Of a stretch of DNA of 64,000 bases, positions 52,981-62,639 are shown in pieces. Origin of the DNA: Plectrocnemia conspersa (lineage: Eukaryota; Arthropoda; Insecta; Trichoptera; Polycentropodidae); assembly GCA_009617715.1 (NCBI GenBank), contig VTFK01000207.1, positions 372,001 to 436,000 of the forward strand, read 5' to 3'. The notes under the pieces are model-generated. The model was not told the DNA's origin. It saw only the letters and a list, made by a program, of their open reading frames with translations, and made no database searches. How positions within the stretch are numbered: position 1 is the stretch's first letter; the number at the start of each line of letters is the position of its first letter. The position numbers and the translations under genes were made by a program.

Positions 52981-53440
52981 TACAGTCCCTCATGTTGACG
53001 CGAGCGGTCGCATTCGCGCTTCGCTCCGTTATCGTGCAACGAAGGACACGCCCCCGCAGTCCGTTCTGCAACGATAGACACGCCCGTTCGCTCCGCTGAA
53101 AGCTTCCCCATCGAAAGAAGCAGCAGAAAGTTCTCGACTTAATTACATAAACCACGCCGTCCCGCAGTTGCAAGAACTTCGGGCGCACGGCGCGGCGCTA
53201 CGTTGAAGGCGTACCTAAACGACTCTCCTTCCTTGGTCGTCACGATTGACGACCGTGGACGGGTATCTACCGTCGCGAAATGCTGTTGATGGTCTCCGGC
53301 ATCACTAACCGTTGGAGACGGAGTTGGATAGGGGGAAATGGGACTGGAGGGAGGGTGGTTTGCGGGCAGTCGCGCTCCGCTTACCTTGGGTCTCTCGGAA
53401 GAGAATAATAAAAGACAACCTGAAAGAAATAGCAGGGTTC
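52981..53440 (+). promoter_or_regulatory. Probable Jockey 5' untranslated/promoter region
   Basis: GC-rich and frame-free, at the 5' boundary of the insertion. It contains partly repeated units (GCAACGAAGGACACGCCC at about 53037 and GCAACGATAGACACGCCC at about 53069). Internal promoters are known for Jockey elements; assignment here rests on position only. Confidence 0.45.
53435..53440. repeat. Possible R1 target-site duplication, left copy
   Basis: GGGTTC precedes a T-rich run that would be the poly-A tail of the minus-strand R1 element. The same hexamer lies at 58553-58558, where Jockey-like sequence resumes. Six bases can recur by chance, so the exact ends are provisional. Confidence 0.45.
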
Positions 53441-53683
53441 TTTTTTATCATCTACTCTTTTATTTTTTAATTTTTTTTTTTAGTTTGGCGGCTTAGGCAT
53501 GCTCCGATCGAAGGAGCACGTGTGGGGGGTCCTAAAAGGGTTTGTTTTGAAAGTATCCCGCATTAGGACACAGTGAAGCGGTTAAAGAAGGTTTTGGTGG
53601 TTCTTCGGGTCTCCGGGAGATGTTCCTAGCGGCGCCCTGTTGAACCATGTATGAGCGCTAAAAGTAGAAAGCAATTAATCGGG

Positions 53684-53735
<52 letters not shown>
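53684..53735. repeat. Homopolymer of 52 A (plus strand)
   Basis: On the sense strand of the R1 element this is a T run downstream of the ORF2 stop, so it is not that element's tail. It may be an expanded T tract in the 3' untranslated region, a collapsed tail of another small insertion, or a sequencing/assembly length error. Confidence 0.9.
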
Positions 53736-53737
<2 letters not shown>

Positions 53738-53764
53738 AATTATATAGTATTTGCGACGAGCGCT

Positions 53765-56700
53765 CTAATGTGGGCGAACATCTTCGCGAGCGGAATATGC
53801 CTCGCAGAAGTGCTCGAAAGCCCGAAAGTTCTTTTTAGACGCAACGAAGTTTTGATGGGTTAAGGGACCTTCGCCCTCTAGCTCAAGAGCGAAGTGGAGC
53901 TGCGTTCGCTCCTCGTCGAGGAGTGGGCAATCCCACAGGATGTGCTCTGACGTCTGGTCGTCGTGGCCGCAGGGGCAGTCGGCGTCGTCTCTTAATTTGA
54001 AACGTCGTAGATATGCTCCGAAAGCTCCGTGTCCGGTAAGGAACTGTGTGGTTGCGAATCCGCATCTCATCCAGCGCTTCTCGAGGCGACTTTTCACCTG
54101 CGGAAAGAACTTAAAAGTTAGGCGGCCAGTGGCGGCGGTGCTCCATCGCCTCTGCCACTCGTCCAATGAGGCCTTTCGAACGCTGTGTTGGATCGCTCTT
54201 TCCGTATCCTGCAATTTAGACACGTTCAGCGTCGGTTGGATCGTTACTTGTCCGACCGTTGCAGAACGGCTCCTTCTTAAGTGGAAGGTCGCGGACCTTC
54301 GCTGTGCGACTAAATCTATGGGTTCGACTCCGGCCAGAATGAGGCGAGCCGAATTTGGAGCCGTGTTGTAACACGCTGTTACCTGTTTCAGGGGTGCCGT
54401 CTGAGACCCTAGCAAGAGAAGTTGAGGGTGGCCTCGCGATGCCCTCTCGGCGAAAGCACCGGCTGCGTACGTTATTATTGACACATAAATCGCCTTGTAC
54501 ATAGTCAATTTTGCGCGAAAGTTTAACCCCCAATGGCGGCCCCAATCTTAGTAGTTTTCCCATCGCGTCGCGACTCTTCTGGGCGGCCAGTCTAAGGTGG
54601 GCGGCGGGGTCGAATCTATAAGTTATATTGTAACCCAAGTAGCGGACTCGCGGCTCGAATTTTATGTATTGCCCGTTCATCGAAAAGCGAGGGGGACGAC
54701 CCTTGTCAAGCGATCCGTTAAGCATCACCGCCACGGTCTTGTGGGGAGCGAAGGAGAGTTTATTCTCCTCACCCCATTCTTGCAAGCGCGTCAAGGCCAT
54801 CTCAGCCTTGCTCTCAATCTCTGATCTGCTGTTGGCGTTAACCAGAAGCAGGAGATCGTCGGCGTACGCGATGAGGTCGCAGTGCACGGGAAGAGGGGTT
54901 CCTAGAACTTCATCGAACATAACGTTCCACAGCAGGGGACCGAGGACGGACCCCTGCGGGCAGCCTCTTTCAAAGATTTCCAAACAAGCGAAGCTCCAGC
55001 GTCGATTACAACTCTGCGCCTCTCGAAATAAGACCTGATAACCTTTACCAGGTCTCGCGGAACATTGCGGCGTTTTAGTCCCTCAATGATGGCCGGCCAC
55101 CACGCATGATCGAACGCTCCCGAGATGTCGAGGAGCACAGCTACTGAATATTTGCCCGGAAGGGGTGTCTATTTTGATTTTTAAGTAATGCATTGCGTCT
55201 TCGGTGCACAAACCTGGTCTGAAGCCAAACTGGCGCTTCGAGAGAGGAGCCTTCGCGCGGAAATGGTCCTCGAGCCGGGCTACAAGGACTTTTCAAAAAA
55301 AAGTTTTCCCAGAGCAGGGAGGAGAGTTATCGGGCGGTAAGCTTTTAGGATCTGAAAGATTGGACTTTCCCGGCTTCTTGATGATTATCATCTTCCCGGG
55401 CTTCCAAGTGTCCGGGAAGGTACCCTCGGACCTGCAACCTTCTAATACGGTGGTGATGATGGGGCCCGCGACCTTCCAAGATTTCCTGATGAGATCACTG
55501 GTTACGCAGTCCAAGCCGGGAGACGCCCTTGCACGCAAGCGCTTGAGAGCAGCCTCCGTCTCCACTTCGGAGATTGGCGGGGACTCGGGGGGACTCAGAT
55601 GGTTCGTTAAATCGTGCTCGTGTGATAGCTTGCGATGGGGTGTCTGCAGAAGCCGGATCTTCCGGCAGCAGGGCGTTCAGGATGTTGTCGGCAGCCTGGC
55701 GGGAATCGATGGCACATATGCCATGCTTGTCGGTGATGCCTGAAAGGGACGTCACTGCGCGGTCCGACATTTTGACGCATCGGTAGTGTGGGCCCCAGGT
55801 GTTTTCAGCGCTCTCCTTGGTTACGAAGTCCCTCCAGTGCTTCGTCTTTGCGGACCTAATAAGGGATTTGTAATTATTTGTCGCGGATCTCCAATCTCTT
55901 CTTATTGCGATGAAAGGGTCTTCCGGAAGAGTTGAATCGTCGATTCTGCGGCTACCTCGAGCTCTAACTGCTTCTGTAAAAATTCTAAAAGATTTACGCG
56001 ATGCCCGTCTGGCCCCCGAAAGAGCTGGGTTCCACCATTCCGGAAATATTTTTTTTAACTGTACGCAGGGCTTACTGCGCGGGATGTTAAGGTCGGCCGC
56101 CGACAGAATTGCAATCTGGAGCGCCTCTGCTTTGCTATCGGGGCACGGGCCCAATCTTTTGGCTGCTCTGTCAAGTTCGATTGACAGATCGACCTCAAAA
56201 TTTTTCCAGTTGGCCTTACTGAACCGGAACCGCCTCGGCAGCAGGCTCTTGTTTTCTCTTATCGGCTCTGCGGATGCGGGGGCGCTCTCATTTACGTTAA
56301 AAGTTATTAGCCTATGGTCGGAGAGGCACGCTTCCGCGTGAACTCTCCAGTTTGATATTGCCAGTGGGCTGGCGAGCGAGAAAAGCGTCGCGTCTGGGGT
56401 CGATTCCCCGATCGAGGTAAAAAACGTCGGGATCGAGGGTAGGTCACCCTTGGCGACACTTAGGCCGCTGCTAAGGACGAAGTCCACCACTGTATTGTTC
56501 CTTACGGAGTTTCTATCCTCGCGAAGTGAGGTGTCACCCCACAAAGTGGAATGAGCGTTAAGGTCGGCGCCGACGACGACGTTGCGTCCCGCAAGGGCGT
56601 CGACAGCTCGAGAGAGTCCGTTTATGTGGCCTTCGGGAGAATCGCCGTACTTGAAGTACGCAGATATACAGTACAAGTCAATGCCCGGTGCGGAAAGATG

Positions 56701-56982
56701 GATTACGGTGCGCCACCGATCCGAGTATTGACTCAGAAAGGTGACGCACAGGTCGCGATTAAAGACCACTATCGACGCTCCTGCGGGTTGGATCTCGAAT
56801 ATCCTGCACCTCGCGCCGACGCCTATTGTCCTTCCGAATGGGGCGTATGGCTCCTGAAGGAGTGCCACGTCAGTTCCTAAGGCTGCGGCTCTGTAACCAA
56901 ATTCCGCAGTCGCTTCGCGCGATCTGCGGAGGTTTTGCTGCGCCACGAGCAGCTTGACATATGTCTGGGGAGGATTAGCCAT
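53765..56982 (-). pseudogene. R1-type ORF2: endonuclease and reverse transcriptase, frameshifted
   Basis: It starts at 56982, overlapping the ORF1 stop (ATGGCTAA). The first 495 codons (to 55495) hold the complete endonuclease: QQNLRRSREATAEF, LLQEPYAPFG, GADLNAHSTLWG and the SDHRLITFNV end. The RT then continues in shifted frames: 55565-55293 (RARASPGLDCVTSDLI), a short Met-less piece near 55280-55140 (SKRQFGFRPG), 55138-54902 (LLDISGAFDHAWW), 54983-54216 (GCPQGSVLGPLLWN and the catalytic AYADDLLLL) and 54508-53765. The last piece ends with the zinc-binding CPCGHDDQTSEHILWDCP typical of the clade. Frame changes lie near 55530, 55290, 55140, 54970 and 54510. Motifs are well preserved, so inactivation looks recent or partly due to sequence errors. 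Confidence 0.85.
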
Positions 56983-58300
56983 TTGTGTTGGCCATCTCTC
57001 TTGCTAAAGCAGCCTTAAAGGCCGGGCAGCATTGATCTCCCGCTCTGTGTGGAAGGGTCTCGTGCTGTCGCCTAAGGCGGCAGCAGGTGGCGCAGTTTGC
57101 TGGCTTGTCACGGTTTGCGCACGACGCACTATCGTGCGCCCCGCTTCCGCACCAGTTGCAGGAGGCCTTAAGCGCTCTGCAGAACTTGGCTGAGTGGCCG
57201 TATAGGTGGCATTTATAGCACCTTAGGACCCTAAAGTGGTCCCTGATGCGATGAGCCATTAGTCCTATGTATATCAATCCGCTGTTGACCAGCTGGGCAC
57301 GACATGAGGACGGGAGGGACACGATGACGTGAGAGGTGTCTTTATCTCGCGCTCTCAGTTTCGTAACAAGCTTAGCCGATTTGAGAAAGTCGGCTTTGCT
57401 AATAGGCACCTCACCCTCGATGTTCTGTGCAAACATCGAGGTGAGGAACGACTCGCCGGTCACGTCTCCTGGATCGTTCGGGACGTCGTGTATTATTACA
57501 CGAGGGTCCTTTAGACCCTGAAGGGAGGCCCGTAGTCCGGCCTTCTCAAGGGCCGAGTTGAATCCTACGATTTTCTCGGCCTCGGACCGGTTTGCAACCA
57601 AGATACCGGTCGCGTTACCCGCGGCCGGTAGAACTCTCTTTATATGCAGCTTTGAATCTGCGGGGTTTACGGCTTTCGTGAAGGCCGCAATTGCCTCCTT
57701 GGAGGTTTTGATTTTATCCCCGATAGGGACGAGTCTCACGACCGATGAGTATGCCATCGGTGAGGGCTGCGGCGCTTGAGGAGACCCCCTCAGCTCTCTC
57801 ACGAGGCTTGCGGTGGTCGGCTGCTGCGGCTGAATATGACGCTCTATTCGACGAATAGACTGCTCGATTGACGCCAGTCTAGTTTCTGCTCCCTCATTAG
57901 AGGGAGAAGAAGGTTTATCCGCTTTTTCGGTTTCCTTCTCATGGAGGGACTTAATTGTCGCCGCTATCAGAGTAAGACTCTGACGAGCAGCGGCTGTGAG
58001 GCAGTCGGACGACCGAGCGATCAAGACGATCTTCTCGCACTGGGCAAGAATGCTCGTCTCGGAAGCTGTAAGCTCCAAGGCCTCTTCTGTATGCGGCTTC
58101 TGCGTGAGGGCCGGAAAGTCCTCTTTAACGCGTTTTTTGTTCGCGGGGGGCGACGGGGGCGATGTTTGTCGCTTACGCGTTGGTTGCGCCGAAAGGCAGT
58201 CCATAAGCTCCTGGATAGAGCTGGAGGAGCTTGAGGAGCTCATGCGACGCGAGGTAGAGGGAGCTCCCCTAGAGGGGGCCTCTGGTTTCGATTTTTCCAT
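56975..58300 (-). CDS. R1-type ORF1 (gag-like nucleic-acid-binding protein)
   Basis: An uninterrupted 441-residue frame. It opens with a Ser-rich and charged region (SSSSSSSIQELMD), has a predicted coiled or helical part around residues 110-160, and a central domain of the R1 gag type (residues about 180-350). It closes with three cysteine-histidine knuckles from about residue 361: CYKCHLYGHSAKFC, CNWCGSGAHDSASC and a CATCC...CC group. Such proteins bind the element RNA and help form the particle that reaches the nucleus. The stop overlaps the start of ORF2 by 8 nt, suggesting coupled translation. An upstream ATG at 58459 would give a longer basic N-terminus but is out of frame because of a 10-G run (58434-58443), a likely length-error site. 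Confidence 0.85.
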   Translation of the reverse strand: MEKSKPEAPSRGAPSTSRRMSSSSSSSSIQELMDCLSAQPTRKRQTSPPSPPANKKRVKEDFPALTQKPHTEEALELTASETSILAQCEKIVLIARSSDCLTAAARQSLTLIAATIKSLHEKETEKADKPSSPSNEGAETRLASIEQSIRRIERHIQPQQPTTASLVRELRGSPQAPQPSPMAYSSVVRLVPIGDKIKTSKEAIAAFTKAVNPADSKLHIKRVLPAAGNATGILVANRSEAEKIVGFNSALEKAGLRASLQGLKDPRVIIHDVPNDPGDVTGESFLTSMFAQNIEGEVPISKADFLKSAKLVTKLRARDKDTSHVIVSLPSSCRAQLVNSGLIYIGLMAHRIRDHFRVLRCYKCHLYGHSAKFCRALKASCNWCGSGAHDSASCANRDKPANCATCCRLRRQHETLPHRAGDQCCPAFKAALAREMANTNG

Positions 58301-58483
58301 CGGTTTCTTTAGTGTCTCGGGTGTTGTGATCGGTGTCGCGGGTGTTGTGACCGGTGTCGAGAGGGATGTTTATTGGCTGCGGGTGTTGCAGTCTTCGGTC
58401 TCGGAACCGAGGCCTTGGCAGCCCCCTTTTTATGGGGGGGGGGCTGATGCTTTGCTCATTATGAGCTTTTATATATAAGTAAG

Positions 58484-58552
58484 AAAAAAAAAAAAAAAAA
58501 AATTTTTTTAACCAAAAATAAAAAAATAAAAAAAATTAATAAAAAGTAAAAG
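58484..58552. repeat. A-rich tract at the R1/Jockey junction
   Basis: A run of 19 A (58484-58502) followed by mixed A/T up to AGGGGTTC. It is placed at the 5' end of the minus-strand R1 element. Which element contributed it is unclear. Confidence 0.5.
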
Positions 58553-58558
58553 GGGTTC
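58553..58558. repeat. Possible R1 target-site duplication, right copy
   Basis: GGGTTC, matching 53435-53440. Downstream sequence belongs to the Jockey gag region. Confidence 0.45.
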
Positions 58559-58689
58559 ACTGCGGCGTCGTTTGGGAGATTGACCCAGAATTGCCGTATT
58601 GCCGTGTGTCCGCTTTTGGTTGTCGACTCGTTCGGTGAGAACTGCCGCTCGGTTGTCTGGGCCGATTGATGTCTTGATGCGCGTCGGAT

Positions 58690-59523
58690 CACGCGCGTTG
58701 TTAATGGATGGACGGCCCTTTCTGCCGACGACGATAAAACAGTGAAATCCGTGCTTCCCAGAGGTCCCCCCGAAGAATTGCCGCAGATCTCGAACGTCAA
58801 GGACTTAGCGTCGTCAAGGTGACGGCTTAATGAAACCAAGACCGAGAAACAAAGGAGACTCCAGGCTCTACCTTGTCCAGTTTCGGCCTAATACAACAAC
58901 GAGCACTATAAGAAGCATCCGGTACGTTTTGCTTCACCAAAGCCACGCTTGAAAAGTACAAGCGTAATAAGTTGCATTTAACGCAATGTTTCAGGTGTCA
59001 ACAATTCGGCCACGCTGCAAGAAATTGTCAACGAGCTCCCAGGTGCGTCAAATGCCCCGGAAACCACGCCACGAACGAGTGCTCTAAGAAGGACCGAGAA
59101 GCACCCGCCATCTGCACTGGTTGTGGAGGAGACCATCCGGCCAATTTTAAGGACTGCCCTCGTAGGTTAGAATACCTACAGAAAACTCAGAAGAGACAAC
59201 AGAGACCGACTCCCACTGTTCACTCGTCGCAGCTGAACAACATATTCAACCTCGAGCAAGCGCAATTTCCTGCACTAAAACCAACGAAACCAGCGTTGGT
59301 AAAAACCTCAACCACCCCAGCAGTGATCTCATCAGCCACTTCATGGAACGCCCAGGTTGGCGCCGCACCAGCACCAATAAACAAGGCGCCACAACGTCCC
59401 AGGCAGCCTGAGGGCCCCTCTCAGACACAATGCCAACTTCAGGCTACGCAGGATGTTTGCTCGTCCTTCAAAAAATCAGGACCAAGGCTGGAAAGTGTGC
59501 CAGCAAAATGGAGATCGCCTTGA
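58690..59523 (+). pseudogene. Jockey gag (ORF1), 5' part missing and frameshifted
   Basis: The first recognisable part reads DDKTVKSVL and PEELP, then, after a frame change, GLMKPRPRNKGDSRLYLVQF and NTTTSTIRSIRYVL. After another shift near 58945 a frame of 183 codons (58972-59523) starts with the zinc-knuckle array CFRCQQFGHAARNC, CVKCPGNHATNEC and CTGCGGDHPANFKDC. It is followed by the FNLEQAQFPALKP segment and a Pro/Gln-rich tail. Order and spacing match Jockey-clade gag proteins, which bind element RNA. Upstream coding sequence is shorter than expected for the family, so the N-terminus is deleted or eroded near the R1 insertion point. Confidence 0.8.
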
Positions 59524-59541
59524 TGATGGTCGAATATCTCG

Positions 59542-62205
59542 ATGTGCTCTTCTAAGGTGGGGCTCAACGTTTTGACGTGGAATTCACGCGGATTCCGAAA
59601 TAAAACTGGAGAACTGGAACTGCTGATCAGTGAGTACAAAATTGATATTGTCGTAATCACCGAATCTTACCTCAAACCACACGTCAACGTTTTATACCGA
59701 ACTTTGTCTGCCTCCGGAGAGACCGTCTCTCAAAGGCCAGGCGGAGGGTCGCGATATTTGTAAAAAAAAAAAAAAAAAAAAAAATCAATTAAACACGCGC
59801 GCATTACAACAAACACGACTAATCTTGAAACTGTCGCGATACAAATTAAACACGATAATAAGTGTAATAATAATTGTCGCGGGGTATAATTCTCCCGGTG
59901 ACGGGTTGCTTCGAGGGTGACCTTGATGATGTGTTTCGTCTTGGAGAATCCGTGATATTAACTGGAGACTTTAACGCAGAGACACATGCATTAGGATTGC
60001 CCGGTGCGAATCGATCCGGTAAATTAATCTTTGATTATTTACACGATACGGACACTACTGTAAATTTTCCGAAATCCCCACGCATTATCCTACCAACACA
60101 CGACTCCGTCAATTCTGGACATAACGTTGGTCAAGGGTAATTCCCAGTTTCAAACATGCACTGCATCCAGGCTCTGTCCTCGGACCACCTTCCAGTATTC
60201 TTTACGTTGGACGGTGAGGTCGAGATGGTGTCTGAGGTCGTTTTCAATTATGCAAAGGCTGATTGGAAGCGATTCAGAAGCATAGTAGAGTCTCGGGTAT
60301 TGATTAAACGACAGAATTATACCTCAAATGACACTAAAACTATTGACGATGATATTCATTACTTAACATCCGTGATCGAGCAGGCCAAATATCATCATCA
60401 ATTCCGTCGCGTAAAAATATTTGGAATAACATAGAACTCACCCCAGAAATAATTAAACGTATTAAAATTAAAAATAATATGAGAAAGCAATGGCACAAAA
60501 ATAAATCGCCCCAACTTAAAACTCTAATTAACAAACTAACTGATGAAATTCGCGTTCAAATTCAAAACATCAAAAACGCTTCGTGGTCGCGTAAACTAAA
60601 AGCTTTGAAACCGGGAGATAATTCCTTATGGAGAATGACGAAATCGCTTAAAATAAAAACTCAAATATACCACCTTTAAAACCGGAAACAACGTAGCTAA
60701 CACGACTCAGGAGAAGGTCGAGATTTTAGCTGAGACATTTTCTACATCTTATCAACTTACGCAAAATTACATTGACCAAAACCCAAAATAAAGTAGACCG
60801 GGCAATTAAAGATATCAGTAAAACTCCAATAGATAAAAAAATCCATTAACAAAGTCGGCATATCAGAAATTCTTAGTATTGTTAAACGATTATCAAATAG
60901 AAAGGCTCCAGGTATAGATAAATTAGAGAATATATTGATTAAAACCTTCCTTTTGTTTGCTTTTAAGTACTTAAATAACATTTTTAATTCATGCTTATCT
61001 TTTGGATATTTCCCAATAATCTGGAAAACGGCAAAAAAATTCATCCGATAAAAAAAACCTGGCAAAGCAGATAACATACCAATTAACTACCGCCCGATAA
61101 GTTTACTTCCCTCATTTAGCAAATTATTTGAAAAAAAAATTATATTATCTCGATTAAAGGAATCTCTTAATAGCAAACTCATTAATGAGCAATTTGGTTT
61201 CCGCGAAAATCACTCGACTACGCATCAACTTAATAGATTAACAGAGCACATATCTGCCGATTTTAATAAAAAAAAAAAAAGTTCTGGTCTTTTTTTATTA
61301 TTAGATATGGAAAAGGCTTTTGATACAGTATGGCATGATGGATTAATGTATAAACTTTTAAAATATGAAACTCCCTATTACATTATTCACATGTTACGGT
61401 CTTACCTGAAGAATCGAAGCTATGTTGTTTCGCTAAATAATACATTTTCGACACCGCGTAAAATACCAGCTGGTGTTCCTCAAGGAAGTATACTTGGCCC
61501 GTTTCTCTTCATTCTATATACTAATGATATTCCAATGTTAAAAAACTACTAAACTCTCAATGTACGCTGACGACACTGCAATCCTTACTAGTTCTTATGG
61601 TCTTAAACCTATTGCAGTTAAACTTCAAAAAATCCCTTGAAAACTTAAAAAAATATTTTATGAAATGGAGAATTAAAATTAATCAAGACAAAACAGAAGC
61701 AATAATATTCACTAAACGTAGACAACCCTTGCCTGCACCCATTAAAAGTGAACAAGGGCATAACATTGAATGGAGAGCGAGCGTTAAATATCTGGGTATA
61801 CACCTGGACTCCAGACTAAAATTCAATAAACATATAACTGAACTCCGGTCGAAAGGGCTCGGCGCCATTGCGGCTCTAAAATCAATATTTAATAGAAAAA
61901 AGTGCGCTTACAATAAAAAAAAATAAAATTCTAGTCTATAGACAATTAATCAGACCTGTTTTAACTTACGCTTGTTCAGTGTGGAGTAACGCGAGTAATA
62001 GTAATTTTAATAAACTTCAAGTAATTCAAAATAAAGCCATAAAAATAATTTATAATACACCGTTTTATACTAACCTAAAAAAAAACTCCACACCAAACAT
62101 TTAATTCCTACCATTAAAGAATACTGTTATTATCAAACCGAAAAATACTATAAAAAAAAATCTCATGAGACCACGCAAACCCACTAATTTCAAGAATCGG
62201 TGATT
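59542..62205 (+). pseudogene. Jockey ORF2: endonuclease and reverse transcriptase, heavily broken
   Basis: Endonuclease pieces: 59542-59763 (LNVLTWNSRGFRNK, IVVITESYL), then across a 23-A run, 59874-60140 (SVILTGDFNAETHALG) and 60156-60434 (LSSDHLPVFF). RT pieces: RKAPGID near 60900, NYRPISLLPSFSKLFEK near 61085, NEQFGFRENHSTTHQLNRLT near 61185, MEKAFDTVWHDGL (61307-61552, with AGVPQGSILGPFLFILYTND), then MYADDTAIL near 61560 and KYLGIHLDSRLKFNKHI (61597-61926). The last part (about 61925-62205) reads RPVLTYACSVWSN and IQNKAIKIIYNTP. All conserved motifs are present in order but in several frames, with at least six breaks, several at A runs. The catalytic YADD is intact. Confidence 0.85.
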
Positions 62206-62403
62206 ACGACAAAGCAAAACTTAAATTTAAATACAAACATAAAATGCCTAAGCACATATTGCTTTGATGCAGTTAAGCTCATCACAGTGTCATCAGTTTC
62301 AGGTCTACAGGGCTAGGTTTATTTACCTTTGTATGTGTTTTATTTTGTATATTATGTATTTTGTATAATTTGTTTTTCTCATCTGCTTCATTCTTTTCCA
62401 AAA

Positions 62404-62435
<32 letters not shown>

Positions 62436-62630
62436 GTAAAAGGTTTTATGTATTTTTCCTTTAATTTAGTATATTCTCGTATAATTTATTATTCTTTTTA
62501 TGTTATTGTATAACTTAACAATTTGTAAACAATGTAAATGGTTATGAACCAGTATTGTGCATTTAATATATCTGTATGCTATTTTACCTATGTCTATTTA
62601 AGAAATAAACTTTTAAAAAAAAAAAAAAAA
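62206..62630 (+). other. Jockey 3' untranslated region and tail
   Basis: Non-coding, with a 26-T run (62404-62429), AATAAA at 62604-62609 and a terminal 16-A tail. It directly abuts the target-site duplication. Confidence 0.75.
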
Positions 62631-62639
62631 AACTTGTTT
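62631..62639. repeat. Jockey target-site duplication, right copy
   Basis: AACTTGTTT, identical to 52972-52980, directly after the poly-A tail. Confidence 0.9.

Larger units (their letters stand above)
53441..58552 (-). mobile_element. R1-clade non-LTR retrotransposon nested in the Jockey element
   Basis: About 5.1 kb on the minus strand: a 5' leader, an intact ORF1 (58300-56975), and an ORF2 overlapping it by 8 nt that runs to 53765 with frameshifts. The 3' region on the sense strand ends with A-rich sequence next to GAACCC (53440). R1-clade elements carry this ORF1/ORF2 layout, an apurinic-type endonuclease, RT and a C-terminal CCHC motif. It is not in ribosomal DNA or in telomeric TTAGG repeats. 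It has a GC content well above its surroundings. A 52-base A run on the plus strand (53684-53735) lies in its 3' part. Confidence 0.82.
52981..62630 (+). mobile_element. Jockey-clade non-LTR retrotransposon, with nested R1 element
   Basis: The insertion is delimited by the 9-bp duplication and by the empty site in copy A. It starts TACAGTCCCTCATG and ends with AATAAA (62604-62609) and a 16-A tail (62615-62630), as expected for target-primed reverse transcription. Without the nested element (53441-58552) it is about 4.5 kb, close to full length. Its genes run plus-strand: a gag with CCHC knuckles (to 59523) and an ORF2 with endonuclease and RT (59542 to about 62205), both heavily frameshifted. 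Expanded A runs (59762-59784, 61268-61280) lie within the coding parts. The 5' 460 bp is GC-rich with imperfect repeats of the GCAACGA-GACACGCCC type and probably is the untranslated promoter region. Confidence 0.88.

Noticed and set aside
53651..53863. Frame with a polylysine run
   Set aside because: The lysines are the 52-A homopolymer; the frame lies antisense to the R1 ORF2.
55204..58478. Several plus-strand frames over 55.2-58.5 kb (up to 179 residues)
   Set aside because: They are antisense shadows of the GC-rich R1 ORF1 and ORF2, which carry the recognisable motifs.
53441..58552. Telomere- or rDNA-specific R1 relative (TRAS, SART or R1 proper)
   Set aside because: Flanks are neither TTAGG repeats nor 28S rDNA; they are Jockey-like sequence.
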